A DNA stretch of 64,000 bases from CAIYOL01 sp964494805 (GTDB lineage Bacteria > Planctomycetota > Phycisphaerae > Sedimentisphaerales > Anaerobacaceae). The first letter of the stretch is position 1; every line of letters starts with the position of its first letter. Where the stretch lies: assembly GCA_964494805.1 (NCBI GenBank), contig CAZBST010000001.1, positions 372,001 through 436,000 on the forward strand, given 5' to 3'. Positions 16,859 through 25,178 of this stretch are shown one piece after another. The notes under the pieces were generated by a model. The model had not been told where the DNA came from and searched no databases. It saw only the letters and a list, made by a program, of their open reading frames with translations. Made by a program: the position numbers and the translations under genes.

Positions 16859-18331
16859 TTAATATTTTTTTCTGAATCTTGCAGCGGGTATTTTAAGCAG
16901 TTTGCGATACTTTGCGATGGTTCTTCTGGCCAGATTATTAATGCCAGCCTCGGCCAACTTGTTACGTATCTGGTCGTCACTTAAGGGTTTAGATTTATCT
17001 TCAGCGTCTATAATCTGCTGGAGCTTGGCCCTTATGGCTTCCCAGCTGTGTTTCTGGCCTTTGATGTCTTCGGTGCCGCCGCTAAAGAACTTTCGCAGCG
17101 GCAGTATCCCCCACGAGCACTGGACGTATTTGCTGGCGACAGCGCGGGATACAGTGGCCAGATGCACGCCGACGTCGTCGGCGACCTTCGACATCGGCAG
17201 CGGCTTAAGATATAGCTGGCCCTTGTCGAAAAAATCCCGCTGGTATTTGACTATTGACCGTGCAACTTTGAGCAATGTGTTTTTTCGCTGCTCGATTGCA
17301 TCTATAACCCATTGAGCGGAGCGGATATTATTCCGCAAAAACTGCTTTGTTTTTTCATTAACCTTGGCATCTTTTGCCATTTTCGCGTAGTAGCTGCTTA
17401 CTTTCAGGGCAGGCAAATCAGAATCCGCCAGGCGCACAGAATAGTCGTCCGAATCCTCCAGATATTGCACTATTACATCGGCGGTAATGGGGTTATTGCG
17501 GTCTATTCCGATTTGCAGGCCGGGCGAGGTATCGAGCTTGCTCAGATGCTCAATGGCCCGGTTGATTTCTTCAACGCTGCAATTCATTTTCTTGGCGATA
17601 TGGGGGAGGCGATTTTCAAGCAGCTCGTCCATATGCTCGGAAACCAGACGTTGCTCAAAGCTCATATCTTCGCTGCTTTGCGCCATTTGGATAAGCAGGC
17701 ACTCCCGCAGGTCGCGTGCACCTACGCCCGCCGGTTCCAGTTTTTGCACAAGCTGCAGGGCCTGTTTCAAATCATCAAGGGTAAAATCGGCTTTGTCTTT
17801 GCTGTATAACTGCTCCGGCCGGACAGTCAGATACCCTTTTTCGTCGATATAATCTATGATGGCGCTGCCGGCTTTTTTTACTCCGTCCTCGGCCTCGACC
17901 AACTGCCATTGTTCGGTCAGGTGTTCGTGCAGCGATTTAGGTGGCGCAGCGGTATTATTTATCACCTCGAGTTTTCTGTCCACCTCGTCGGGACTGCGGC
18001 GGTGGCGGAAGACCTCGCCCCGGCTCATATAGTCGCTGTAATCATCGTCAAGGCTATCAAGGCGTTCAAAGTCCTTGACTTTATTATTATCGGTATCGAC
18101 AACTAAGTCTTTTTCGCCAATGTCATCCTGGGGCTGCTGTTCAACAACGCCGGCACCCTCGGGATTTGACGGTTCCTCCATTTCCAAAACAGGATTGCTG
18201 TTAAGCTCCTGTTCTATTTTTTCCTGAAGGGCGAGGATTGGAAGCTGGAGAATCTCCATAGATTGAATCATACGGGGAGCAAGCTTCATTTGCTGCTCTA
18301 TCCGCATTTGTGCTTCCATTCCAAGCTTCAT
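16859..18331 (-). CDS. rpoN: RNA polymerase sigma-54 factor
   Basis: A 490-aa sigma-54 protein. Region I begins with QMRIEQQMKLAPRMIQSMEILQLP, the Gln/Leu-rich activator-contact segment. An acidic region II follows, then the core-binding region, a helix-turn-helix (VADDVGVHLATVSRAVASKY, then CSWGILPLRKFFSGG) and the RpoN box ARRTIAKYRKLLKIP at the C-terminus. It directs transcription at -24/-12 promoters with AAA+ activators; no such activator gene is in the window. An extended -10 sequence TGTATAAT on the minus strand (TATAAT at 18400-18405) is a possible promoter about 70 bases upstream. Confidence 0.97.
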   Translation of the reverse strand: MKLGMEAQMRIEQQMKLAPRMIQSMEILQLPILALQEKIEQELNSNPVLEMEEPSNPEGAGVVEQQPQDDIGEKDLVVDTDNNKVKDFERLDSLDDDYSDYMSRGEVFRHRRSPDEVDRKLEVINNTAAPPKSLHEHLTEQWQLVEAEDGVKKAGSAIIDYIDEKGYLTVRPEQLYSKDKADFTLDDLKQALQLVQKLEPAGVGARDLRECLLIQMAQSSEDMSFEQRLVSEHMDELLENRLPHIAKKMNCSVEEINRAIEHLSKLDTSPGLQIGIDRNNPITADVIVQYLEDSDDYSVRLADSDLPALKVSSYYAKMAKDAKVNEKTKQFLRNNIRSAQWVIDAIEQRKNTLLKVARSIVKYQRDFFDKGQLYLKPLPMSKVADDVGVHLATVSRAVASKYVQCSWGILPLRKFFSGGTEDIKGQKHSWEAIRAKLQQIIDAEDKSKPLSDDQIRNKLAEAGINNLARRTIAKYRKLLKIPAARFRKKY

Positions 18332-18538
18332 AAGTTCACCCGAAACTGCTTTTCCTGCCTCCGGTATATTTATAGGAGGTACCGGCCTTGCCCATATAAA
18401 TTATACACGATTTTTGGTTATAATAGCTTAGCCGATTAGAAAATCTTCAGCTGTGTTATTATATCATATCATATCCGTCTTCGCTAAAGCTACATCGGAC
18501 AAGATGGCGGACAGGTTTGCTGCGCGGGGCAGGAATTA

Positions 18539-19141
18539 TTATAATTGCTGTCTGCCGGTTATAGCGTCTGTAAGCATTTTACCGCTTGCATACTCAATAG
18601 TGCTGCCGGTTGGCAGTCCCCTTGCCAGGCGGGTGATTTTGACGTCGGTATCTTTTAGTAGTGAGGTTATGTAAAGAGCTGTGCCGTCGCCGGCCATATT
18701 TGGATTGGTCGCCATTATTACTTCTTTGACATCACCTTTGCGGACCCTCTTGACGAGCCGCTCGATAGTCAAATCGTCCGGCTCGACCCCTTCAAGCGGT
18801 GCGATATGGCCGCCGAGAACGTGATAGCTCCATTTACATTTACCCGTTTTTTCCAATGCTATTACATCTTTCGGTTGTTCGACAACGCAAATGATGCTGT
18901 TATCACGCCGCTGGTCCGAGCAGATTTCGCAGATTTTTCCCTCCGAATAGTTGTAGCAGATTTCGCATCGCTTAATCTTGTTCTTAACATCACGGATTGC
19001 ATTGGCAAGAGCCATAGCTTCAGAGGGCTCAGCTTTTAGTATATAAAAAGCCAGCCGTTCCGCCGTCTTTGGGCCAACTCCCGGCAGCTTGCCGAATCCT
19101 TCTATTAACTTATTCAGGGTTTCGGTGTAAACAGTGCTCAT
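18539..19141 (-). CDS. recR: Recombination mediator RecR
   Basis: A 200-aa RecR, which with RecF/RecO helps load RecA at gaps. Features in order: the N-terminal helix-hairpin-helix (FGKLPGVGPKTAERLAFYI), a four-Cys zinc finger (CEICYNYSEGKICEIC), the TOPRIM domain (ICVVEQPKDVIALE, later EVIMATNPNMAGDGTALYI) and a C-terminal ITRLARGLPTGSTIEYA. The start MSTVYTETL at 19141 is typical. A promoter with a perfect TTGACA lies directly upstream, leaving almost no 5' leader. The usual dnaX-ybaB-recR linkage is absent; dnaX is at 27417. Confidence 0.96.
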   Translation of the reverse strand: MSTVYTETLNKLIEGFGKLPGVGPKTAERLAFYILKAEPSEAMALANAIRDVKNKIKRCEICYNYSEGKICEICSDQRRDNSIICVVEQPKDVIALEKTGKCKWSYHVLGGHIAPLEGVEPDDLTIERLVKRVRKGDVKEVIMATNPNMAGDGTALYITSLLKDTDVKITRLARGLPTGSTIEYASGKMLTDAITGRQQL

Positions 19142-19150
19142 AACGCACTT

Positions 19151-19180
19151 AATATACTGCCTGCCGGAGTAAAATGTCAA
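19151..19180 (-). promoter_or_regulatory. Promoter of recR
   Basis: Minus strand: TTGACA (19175-19180), 18-base spacer, TATATT (19151-19156), then 9 bases to the recR ATG. The predicted start of transcription falls one to three bases before the ATG, so the transcript is nearly leaderless. No ribosome binding site is visible. Confidence 0.7.
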
Positions 19181-19207
19181 CTGTAACTGTTGTGCTTAAG
19201 TTCGGTT

Positions 19208-19450
19208 TTATCCTACGATAAGCAGGGCAATCCAGGGGACAAGATTGAACAATATCCACAACATCTTGTAGATTGCGATAAACGAGTAGAACAGTGTGTT
19301 GAACGTATCCCTGGAGACATTGAACAATCTACCGTGTATTGAGTAGACCCAATCAGCGACAAAGACATAAACCAAGGACGAGCCCATCAGCATCACAGTG
19401 TTAATAATCGTGCACCACATAAAAAATGTTCGAACAGTAATCATATCCAT
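19208..19450 (-). CDS. Small two-helix membrane protein (DUF6868-like)
   Basis: An 80-aa protein with two hydrophobic segments (MWCTIINTVMLMGSSLVYVF and the C-terminal LWILFNLVPWIALLIVG), probably spanning the inner membrane twice. The pattern RLFNVSRDTFNTLFYSFIAIYK between them is that of a small conserved family (DUF6868 from memory). AAGGAG sits 8 bases before the ATG. No partner or function is evident; it is separated from recR by about 65 bases. Confidence 0.7.
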   Translation of the reverse strand: MDMITVRTFFMWCTIINTVMLMGSSLVYVFVADWVYSIHGRLFNVSRDTFNTLFYSFIAIYKMLWILFNLVPWIALLIVG

Positions 19451-19639
19451 AGCATTTCTCCTTTTTCCAACATATTCTTAACGTAATAGCATACAAGACT
19501 GATTTTATGTCGGTGTTGCGGTAAGAGCAACGAAAAATAGTTGCTGGTTGGTTTGGGGTGGATTTCCGGGTTGACGGGTATTGCTGGGGTGGTTAATGTA
19601 TAGGGAGTTGGCGGGGTTAAAAGTTAAGGCGAAGATCAG

Positions 19640-20320
19640 GTGTGCAAAGGCAAGATTCTAATAATAGAAGATGACCGCGATATAGTTGAGATGGTCGAGT
19701 ATAACCTGAAACAGGATGGGTACACAGCGGTCCACGCCTATGATGGTGAAAAAGGGATAAAGCTGGCTGATAAAGAGAAACCTGACCTTATCATACTTGA
19801 TTTGATGCTTCCTGCCATCGACGGCTTCGAGGTTTGCAAAACTCTTAAGCTGCAGCAGTCTACTTGTCGTGTCCCCATCATTATACTTAGCGCTAAATCG
19901 CGTGAGACCGATAAGGTGGTTGGTCTGGAACTTGGAGCTGATGATTATGTGACGAAGCCGTTCAGTCCGCGAGAGCTGCTTGCAAGAATAAAAGCTGTTC
20001 TTAGAAGGCATAAGGAACAGCCTGCTGGAGAGATAAAAGCAGGCCAGATTTTTATAGACAGCGCGGGACATAAGGTGCTGGTAAAAGGGCGGGAAATAGA
20101 GCTTACCGCAACCGAATTTCGGCTGCTCGAATGTCTGGCCCGGCGTCCGGGGATAGTGTTTTCCAGAAATCAGTTGCTCGATGCTGCCGGCGCCGACGGC
20201 TCGATGGTTTACGACAGGACGGTCGATGCTCACATTAAATCACTGCGGCGGAAACTCGGAAAAGCGAAAGACTGTATCGAAACAGTCAGAGGTGTCGGGT
20301 ATAGATTCAGGGGCAAATAG
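19640..20320 (+). CDS. phoB: PhoB-type response regulator
   Basis: A 226-aa OmpR/PhoB-family regulator. The receiver domain has the acidic pocket (IIEDDRD), phospho-acceptor Asp in LIILDLMLPAIDG, and the Lys in YVTKPFSPREL. The C-terminal winged helix has ELTATEFRLLECLARRPGIVFSR and the recognition region VDAHIKSLRRKLG. The start is GTG 19640. It abuts phoR with no gap, and a full pst-phoU operon follows, which identifies it as the phosphate-starvation regulator rather than another OmpR paralogue. Confidence 0.93.
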   Translation: MCKGKILIIEDDRDIVEMVEYNLKQDGYTAVHAYDGEKGIKLADKEKPDLIILDLMLPAIDGFEVCKTLKLQQSTCRVPIIILSAKSRETDKVVGLELGADDYVTKPFSPRELLARIKAVLRRHKEQPAGEIKAGQIFIDSAGHKVLVKGREIELTATEFRLLECLARRPGIVFSRNQLLDAAGADGSMVYDRTVDAHIKSLRRKLGKAKDCIETVRGVGYRFRGK

Positions 20321-21742
20321 ATGAGAATCAAAATAATCTGGAAATTCTTCGCTGCATTTGTCCTGTTGACAGTTGTTACCGCTATTATTTTAAGTTCATT
20401 TTTTGTAATCCGTCTTCGCAGCAACGTCGAAGCAAAAATTTCACAGAGGCTGCAAAGTAATACTATTCTGGCCGGTAAAATCTTTAAAAGAGCAATGCTT
20501 GAGGCAGACACCATTTATATTCAGCGTGAAACGAAGGAGCTTGCTAAAAATCTTAATCTCAGAATTACAATAATAGATAAACACGGAAAGGTGCTGGCTG
20601 ATTCTGAGAGGGATGCACGGTCTATGGAGAACCACGGAGACAGACCGGAATTTATAGAGGCGGTCGAGAAGGGTCTGGGCGAAAGCACCCGATTCAGCCA
20701 TACACTTGATTATCCTATGAAATACGTGGCGGTGCGTGTTGCTGACGGCGGTGAGGTTATTGGGGTCGTTCGCATAGCAGTGCCTTTAGCCGAAGTTCAG
20801 CTTGAATTAAATCAGCTTTACAGGGTTGCAATAATAGGAGTCGTCGCGGCAATTTGTATTGCAGGGGCAATCGCCTACGTAATGGCACGCGGGATAAGCA
20901 CTCCGATTCGGCAAATGAAAGAAGTTGCCGACGCAATCGCAAAAGGACAATTCGACAAGAAAACTTCCATAAGAGGCGAAGACGAGCTTTCCGAACTGGC
21001 GCAGTCGCTCAATGCGATGGCGGACGAGCTGAAGCTGAAAATAGAGCGATTGAAATATCTTGACAATGTGCGAACCGATTTTGTCGCTAATGTATCGCAC
21101 GAATTGAAGACGCCGCTTACTTCGATTAGAGGATTCGTCGAGACGCTCGAAGACGGGGCAATTGACGACAGCAACAATGCGAGGAGGTTTCTTGCGATTA
21201 TCAAGAAGCACGCCCAGCGACTTGGGAATATAATAGACGACCTGCTACGTTTAAGTGAGCTGGAATCGGGCGGCGGGATAGAAAAGGCGGAGTTAGACCT
21301 GAAAGGACTAATCGATGAGGCAGTATCGGGATTTGGGCACGCACTGGCGGTTAAGCAACAGAAGTTATTGGTGGAGACAACCAGGGGGGATTTTACCATC
21401 AGGGGCGACAGGGACAGACTTGAACAGGTTTTTGTGAATTTAATTGATAACGCAATAAAATACACAAAGGAAGGCGGCAGAATCACAGTTCAACTTTCTC
21501 AGATAGACGATTCTGTAAATGTTACCGTGGAGGACAACGGCATCGGCATACCAAAGGGGGATGTCGAGCGAGTATTCGAGAGATTTTACCGCGTAGATAA
21601 GGCCCACTCTCGTGAGCTCGGCGGAACAGGGCTGGGATTGAGTATTGCTAAGCATATAGTGTCGGCCCACAATGGAAAAATCCGCATCGAAAGTGAAATC
21701 AACAAAGGGACAAAGGTCTTTGTAACGCTACCCAGGAAGTAA
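20321..21742 (+). CDS. phoR: PhoR-type sensor histidine kinase
   Basis: A 473-aa membrane kinase. Two transmembrane helices (about residues 7-29 and 165-187) bracket an extracytoplasmic sensor domain. A HAMP linker follows, then HisKA with the phospho-acceptor His in FVANVSHELKTPLTSIRGF, and an ATPase domain with N-box FVNLIDNAIKY, G1 VEDNGIGIP and G2 GGTGLGLSI. Unlike the E. coli PhoR it has a sizeable extracytoplasmic sensor and no evident PAS domain. It starts immediately after phoB; 16 bases after its stop the 11-bp repeat array begins. Confidence 0.92.
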   Translation: MRIKIIWKFFAAFVLLTVVTAIILSSFFVIRLRSNVEAKISQRLQSNTILAGKIFKRAMLEADTIYIQRETKELAKNLNLRITIIDKHGKVLADSERDARSMENHGDRPEFIEAVEKGLGESTRFSHTLDYPMKYVAVRVADGGEVIGVVRIAVPLAEVQLELNQLYRVAIIGVVAAICIAGAIAYVMARGISTPIRQMKEVADAIAKGQFDKKTSIRGEDELSELAQSLNAMADELKLKIERLKYLDNVRTDFVANVSHELKTPLTSIRGFVETLEDGAIDDSNNARRFLAIIKKHAQRLGNIIDDLLRLSELESGGGIEKAELDLKGLIDEAVSGFGHALAVKQQKLLVETTRGDFTIRGDRDRLEQVFVNLIDNAIKYTKEGGRITVQLSQIDDSVNVTVEDNGIGIPKGDVERVFERFYRVDKAHSRELGGTGLGLSIAKHIVSAHNGKIRIESEINKGTKVFVTLPRK

Positions 21743-21758
21743 AAAGCAGTTTTCTTTT

Positions 21759-21813
21759 TTCATCAAGTTTTCACACATCCTTCATATTTACTTCATACAG
21801 ACATCATACAGTT
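21759..21813 (+). promoter_or_regulatory. Tandem 11-bp repeat array, putative Pho box
   Basis: Five consecutive 11-base units: TTCATCAAGTT, TTCACACATCC, TTCATATTTAC, TTCATACAGAC, ATCATACAGTT. All share TCA at positions 2-4, and three have TCATA at positions 2-6. PhoB-family regulators bind direct repeats with an 11-base period, and the array lies between phoR and the first gene of the phosphate operon. A -10-like TATGGT at 21823-21828 is placed so that the last repeat would cover the -35 position, as in Class II activator sites. Confidence 0.75.
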
Positions 21814-21861
21814 TAAGCGGAGTATGGTATGAGGTTTAACTTCTTTGAGGAGAAATGTCGT

Positions 21862-22533
21862 ATGAAGTTAAAAAACCGAATATGTTTTGCCACGGTGGTA
21901 ATAACCATCCTGTTAGTCAATGAAATTTGCTTCGCTTCCGATGATGGGGATTTTCAGTGGTGGAGCACAGCGGATTTTTCCTTTGATATCAATAAAGATT
22001 GGAAATTTAAGTTTCAAGAAGAACTTCGTCTCGAAGAGGGCGCCGGAACCCTTTATTACCACCATTCTGATGCTGGGGTTGTATATAGCGGTCTCGCGGA
22101 TTGGATAGATTTGGGACTTTACTACAGGCAGGTGTTTGAAAAAGACAGTGGTGGTAAATGGAGGTGGGAAAATCGCCCACACGTAAATGTTACATTCAAA
22201 GGCAAATTATTCGGCCTGAATGTAAGCGACAGGTCGAGATTGGAATATCGCAATAGAGAAAAAAAGGAAGGCGTTTGGCGTTACAGAAACAAGGCCACGG
22301 TCAAACTGCCTTTTGAACTTACAGAGTTGAAATTAAAACCTTACATAGCGGACGAAATTTTTGTTCCTTTCAACGAAGGCAATATTGACCGAAATAGGTT
22401 ATATGCCGGAGTGTCCCTCAATATGTCAAAAAATATCAAAGCTGATATTTTCTACCTCTGGCAATCAAGCAAGTCCGGTAAGGAATGGAAGGACATCAAT
22501 GTGCTCGGCACAGCTCTGAAATTCTATTTTTAA
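21862..22533 (+). CDS. DUF2490 outer-membrane beta-barrel protein
   Basis: A 223-aa exported protein. Signal peptide (CFATVVITILLVNEICFA), then a series of amphipathic beta strands with aromatic ends (WKFKFQEELRLEEGAG, WIDLGLYYRQVFE, SRLEYRN, LKADIFYLWQSS) ending in ALKFYF, the terminal-Phe signature of outer-membrane barrels. The pattern matches DUF2490. ATG 21862 follows GAGGAG; an in-frame ATG at 21829 is less likely because it precedes the ribosome binding site. Located directly behind the putative Pho box and before pstS, it is likely a phosphate-starvation-induced outer-membrane protein. Confidence 0.8.
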   Translation: MKLKNRICFATVVITILLVNEICFASDDGDFQWWSTADFSFDINKDWKFKFQEELRLEEGAGTLYYHHSDAGVVYSGLADWIDLGLYYRQVFEKDSGGKWRWENRPHVNVTFKGKLFGLNVSDRSRLEYRNREKKEGVWRYRNKATVKLPFELTELKLKPYIADEIFVPFNEGNIDRNRLYAGVSLNMSKNIKADIFYLWQSSKSGKEWKDINVLGTALKFYF

Positions 22534-22557
22534 ATAAGCAGAATTTGGTAAAACGTT

Positions 22558-22586
22558 TTGCAAAAAAAACAGATGGCTGTTAAAAT
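22558..22586 (+). promoter_or_regulatory. Internal promoter before pstS
   Basis: TTGCAA (22558-22563), a 17-base spacer and TAAAAT (22581-22586) are followed by only 9 bases before the pstS ATG. Transcription would start within a few bases of the start codon. It would give pstS expression independent of the upstream array. Confidence 0.55.
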
Positions 22587-22595
22587 CCCTGTGCT

Positions 22596-23480
22596 ATGAA
22601 GGTTGGGTTGAAAATTACACTTGTTTTATTAGCGATGCTTTTCGCGGCGGGGTGCGGCGAAGACGTTCCTCCGGGTGAGCCGACCGGCTTTATACAGGTC
22701 AAAGGGTCGGACACGATCGTTAACGCGGCACAGAAGGTCGCTGAGGAGTTTATGAAAGACTACCCGCACGTTTTTGTTGCGGTAACCGGCGGGGGCAGCG
22801 GCGTCGGAATCGCATCACTGATAAATAAGACCTGCGATGTGGCAACGGCCTCTCGCGAAATGAAGCCGAAGGAAATAGAAATGGCCGAAAAACGAGGTGT
22901 CTTTCCCAGGGAATTTACAGTTGCACATGATGGCGTTGCGGTAATCGTGAACAAGGATAACCCCGTTGATAAACTGACGATTGAAGATTTGCATAAGATA
23001 TTTACCGGCAAGGCCGACAACTGGAAAGAGTTCGGCGGCAAAGACCTCCCTATAGTAACGCTCTCTCGCGAGGTCAGCTCCGGCACGCATATGTATTTCA
23101 AGGAGGAAGTGATCCAGCTCGGCCAAAAAGACAACCACGAAGAATTCTCTCCGCAGACGCTGCTTTTAACTTCCTCACAGGCAATTGTTGAAGAGGTCGC
23201 GGGAAATGAAGCAGCCATCGGATATTTAGGTATGGGATATGTCTCGGAGCGGACAAAAGCAATATTAGTGGCCAAGGGCGGCGAATTTTATCCTCCGGAT
23301 GTCAACAACGTAGTTAAAAAGACGTATCCACTTTCCCGGCCTTTATATTTTTATACTAACGGCGAGCCGGAAGGGGTCGTGAAACTATTTATAGATTTTG
23401 CTTTAAGCCCTAAGGGTCAGCAGCAATTCATAGAGACCGGCTTTGTGCCGGTGGGAGCTACAGTTGCGCAAAAAGATTAG
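22596..23480 (+). CDS. pstS: Phosphate-binding lipoprotein PstS
   Basis: A 294-aa substrate-binding protein. The lipobox LFAAGC predicts a lipid-anchored protein. The mature part has the phosphate-loop pattern QVKGSDTIVNAAQ, TGGGSGVGIASLI, the dimer-spanning VAHDGVAVIVNKDNP, DLHKIFTGKADNWKEFGG and SREVSSGTHMYF. It captures phosphate outside the inner membrane and delivers it to PstC/PstA. It starts the pst gene string; its 3' end overlaps pstC by 17 bases. Confidence 0.95.
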   Translation: MKVGLKITLVLLAMLFAAGCGEDVPPGEPTGFIQVKGSDTIVNAAQKVAEEFMKDYPHVFVAVTGGGSGVGIASLINKTCDVATASREMKPKEIEMAEKRGVFPREFTVAHDGVAVIVNKDNPVDKLTIEDLHKIFTGKADNWKEFGGKDLPIVTLSREVSSGTHMYFKEEVIQLGQKDNHEEFSPQTLLLTSSQAIVEEVAGNEAAIGYLGMGYVSERTKAILVAKGGEFYPPDVNNVVKKTYPLSRPLYFYTNGEPEGVVKLFIDFALSPKGQQQFIETGFVPVGATVAQKD

Positions 23481-24333
23481 CGAATACGTTATAGAATCGC
23501 TCATCAAGCTAAGCGGCTCATTGGTCATCCTTTTTGTGTTTTTGATATTTTTGTTTCTGCTGTGGGATTCCCTGTCTTTATTCGGTGTATATCGGGTTGG
23601 GGAATTTTTGTTTGGTAGGAACTGGCTGCCCATTTCCGAGCCGCCCAAGTTCGGCATTGTGCCGCTTTTGCTCGGTTCCATATACGTTACAATCGGGGCC
23701 ATCGTTATCTGTGTGCCTGTCGGCGTTGCAGCAGCTATGTTTATCGCCGAGGTTGCTCCGCCATCCATAAAGCACATCCTGAAATCTCTGGTTGAGATTT
23801 TAGCTGCGATTCCGAGTGTTGTTTTGGGTTTCATCGGGATTGTGTGGCTAAGCCCGTTTCTTAAGAATACCTTCCATTTAGCTACCGGTATGTGCGGACT
23901 TACGGGGAGCCTGCTGCTGGCTTTTATGGCGCTGCCGACGATTATCAGCATATCCGAGGACGCCCTTGTCGGCGTGCCGAGGGCTTATAAGGAGGCGGCA
24001 TTCGGCCTGGGCGCAACAAGGTGGCAGGCACTGTGGCGGATTGTTCTGCCTGCGGCTTCGCCAGGCATTATTGCGGCGGTGATGCTGGGAATTGGCAGGG
24101 TCATCGGTGAAACAATGGTCGTAATGATGGTTACCGGCAATTCACCGGTTATACCGAAATCCATTCTGCAGCCGTTGAGGACGCTTACGGCCACAATCGC
24201 CGGCGAAATGGGCGAAACCGTCAGCGGCTCAGAACATTATTTCGCGCTTTTTGCAGTAGGTTTGGTTCTGTTTATAATAACTTTTATAATAAATTTCATA
24301 GCCGATAGTTTCCTGCGGAGGGCAAGAGTATGA
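23464..24333 (+). CDS. pstC: Phosphate ABC transporter permease PstC
   Basis: A 289-aa permease with six predicted helices. It contains PstC-specific blocks: FLFGRNWLPISEPPKFGIVPLLLGS, the loop IPSVVLGFIGIVWLSP, and the ATPase-coupling EAA loop KEAAFGLGATRWQALWRIVLPAASPGI. TTG 23464 is the preferred start, with GGGAG at 23453-23457 seven bases upstream, inside pstS. A farther TTG at 23443 is possible. It overlaps pstA by four bases (ATGA). Confidence 0.94.
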   Translation: MRKKISEYVIESLIKLSGSLVILFVFLIFLFLLWDSLSLFGVYRVGEFLFGRNWLPISEPPKFGIVPLLLGSIYVTIGAIVICVPVGVAAAMFIAEVAPPSIKHILKSLVEILAAIPSVVLGFIGIVWLSPFLKNTFHLATGMCGLTGSLLLAFMALPTIISISEDALVGVPRAYKEAAFGLGATRWQALWRIVLPAASPGIIAAVMLGIGRVIGETMVVMMVTGNSPVIPKSILQPLRTLTATIAGEMGETVSGSEHYFALFAVGLVLFIITFIINFIADSFLRRARV

Positions 24334-25178
24334 GCGCTGCAAAGATTCGCGAAAAAGTTGCCTTCTCCGTCCTCGGATTAGTTACGCTGCTCGTCGTCAT
24401 ACCGATTCTGATGATAATCGTTTATATAATCAGGAACAGCATCGGCGCTATTAGCTGGGGATTTATCACAGAAGCGCCCCGCAACGGAATGAGAGAAGGC
24501 GGCATCTTTCCCGCGATAGTCGGAACCATTGTGCTGATAATCGGCACAATGTTGTTTTCTTTGCCTTTGGGTGTGCTATCCGCGATTTATCTTGTCGAAT
24601 ATGCCAAAGATAACTTCTTCACACGTCTGGTAAAATTATCCGTCGTAAATCTTTCAGGAATTCCATCGATTGTATATGGTCTTTTCGGATTTACGATGTT
24701 TGTGCTGTTTCTAAGGTTAGGCACATCAATACTTGCCGGTTCATTGACGCTGGCCATAATGAGTTTGCCCGTCATTATTACCGCAACCAAAGAGGCGCTC
24801 GAATCAGTGCCTGCGAGTTTCAGAGAGATAAGCTTGTCGCTCGGAGCAACAAGGTGGCAGACCATACGGTATTGCGTCCTGCCTTATGCGATACCGGGTA
24901 TTCTGACCGGCACGGTTTTAAGCTTGAGCAGGGCGGCGGGAGAAACAGCCCCAATCCTCTTTACGGTTGCTGCATTTTATCTGCCTCGTCTGCCGCGTTC
25001 GGTTTTTGACCAGGTTATGGCGCTGCCGTATCATCTTTATGTAATCGCAACGCAGGTGCCCAATATTCCGGTGGCGCTTAGTTTCGCCACCTGTTTTGTC
25101 CTTATAGCTATGGTGTTCCTGATGAATCTGGTAAGCATAATCCTTCGTGCACACTACAGAAAAAAGAAGCTATGGTAA
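24330..25178 (+). CDS. pstA: Phosphate ABC transporter permease PstA
   Basis: A 282-aa permease with six helices. The domain has SGIPSIVYGLFGFTMFV and the EAA loop REISLSLGATRWQTIRYCVLPYAIPGI that contacts the ATPase. It overlaps pstC (ATGA) and the next gene by seven bases, so the transporter genes are tightly coupled. The two EAA loops in PstC and PstA are different, in line with two different PstB subunits downstream. Confidence 0.94.
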   Translation: MSAAKIREKVAFSVLGLVTLLVVIPILMIIVYIIRNSIGAISWGFITEAPRNGMREGGIFPAIVGTIVLIIGTMLFSLPLGVLSAIYLVEYAKDNFFTRLVKLSVVNLSGIPSIVYGLFGFTMFVLFLRLGTSILAGSLTLAIMSLPVIITATKEALESVPASFREISLSLGATRWQTIRYCVLPYAIPGILTGTVLSLSRAAGETAPILFTVAAFYLPRLPRSVFDQVMALPYHLYVIATQVPNIPVALSFATCFVLIAMVFLMNLVSIILRAHYRKKKLW

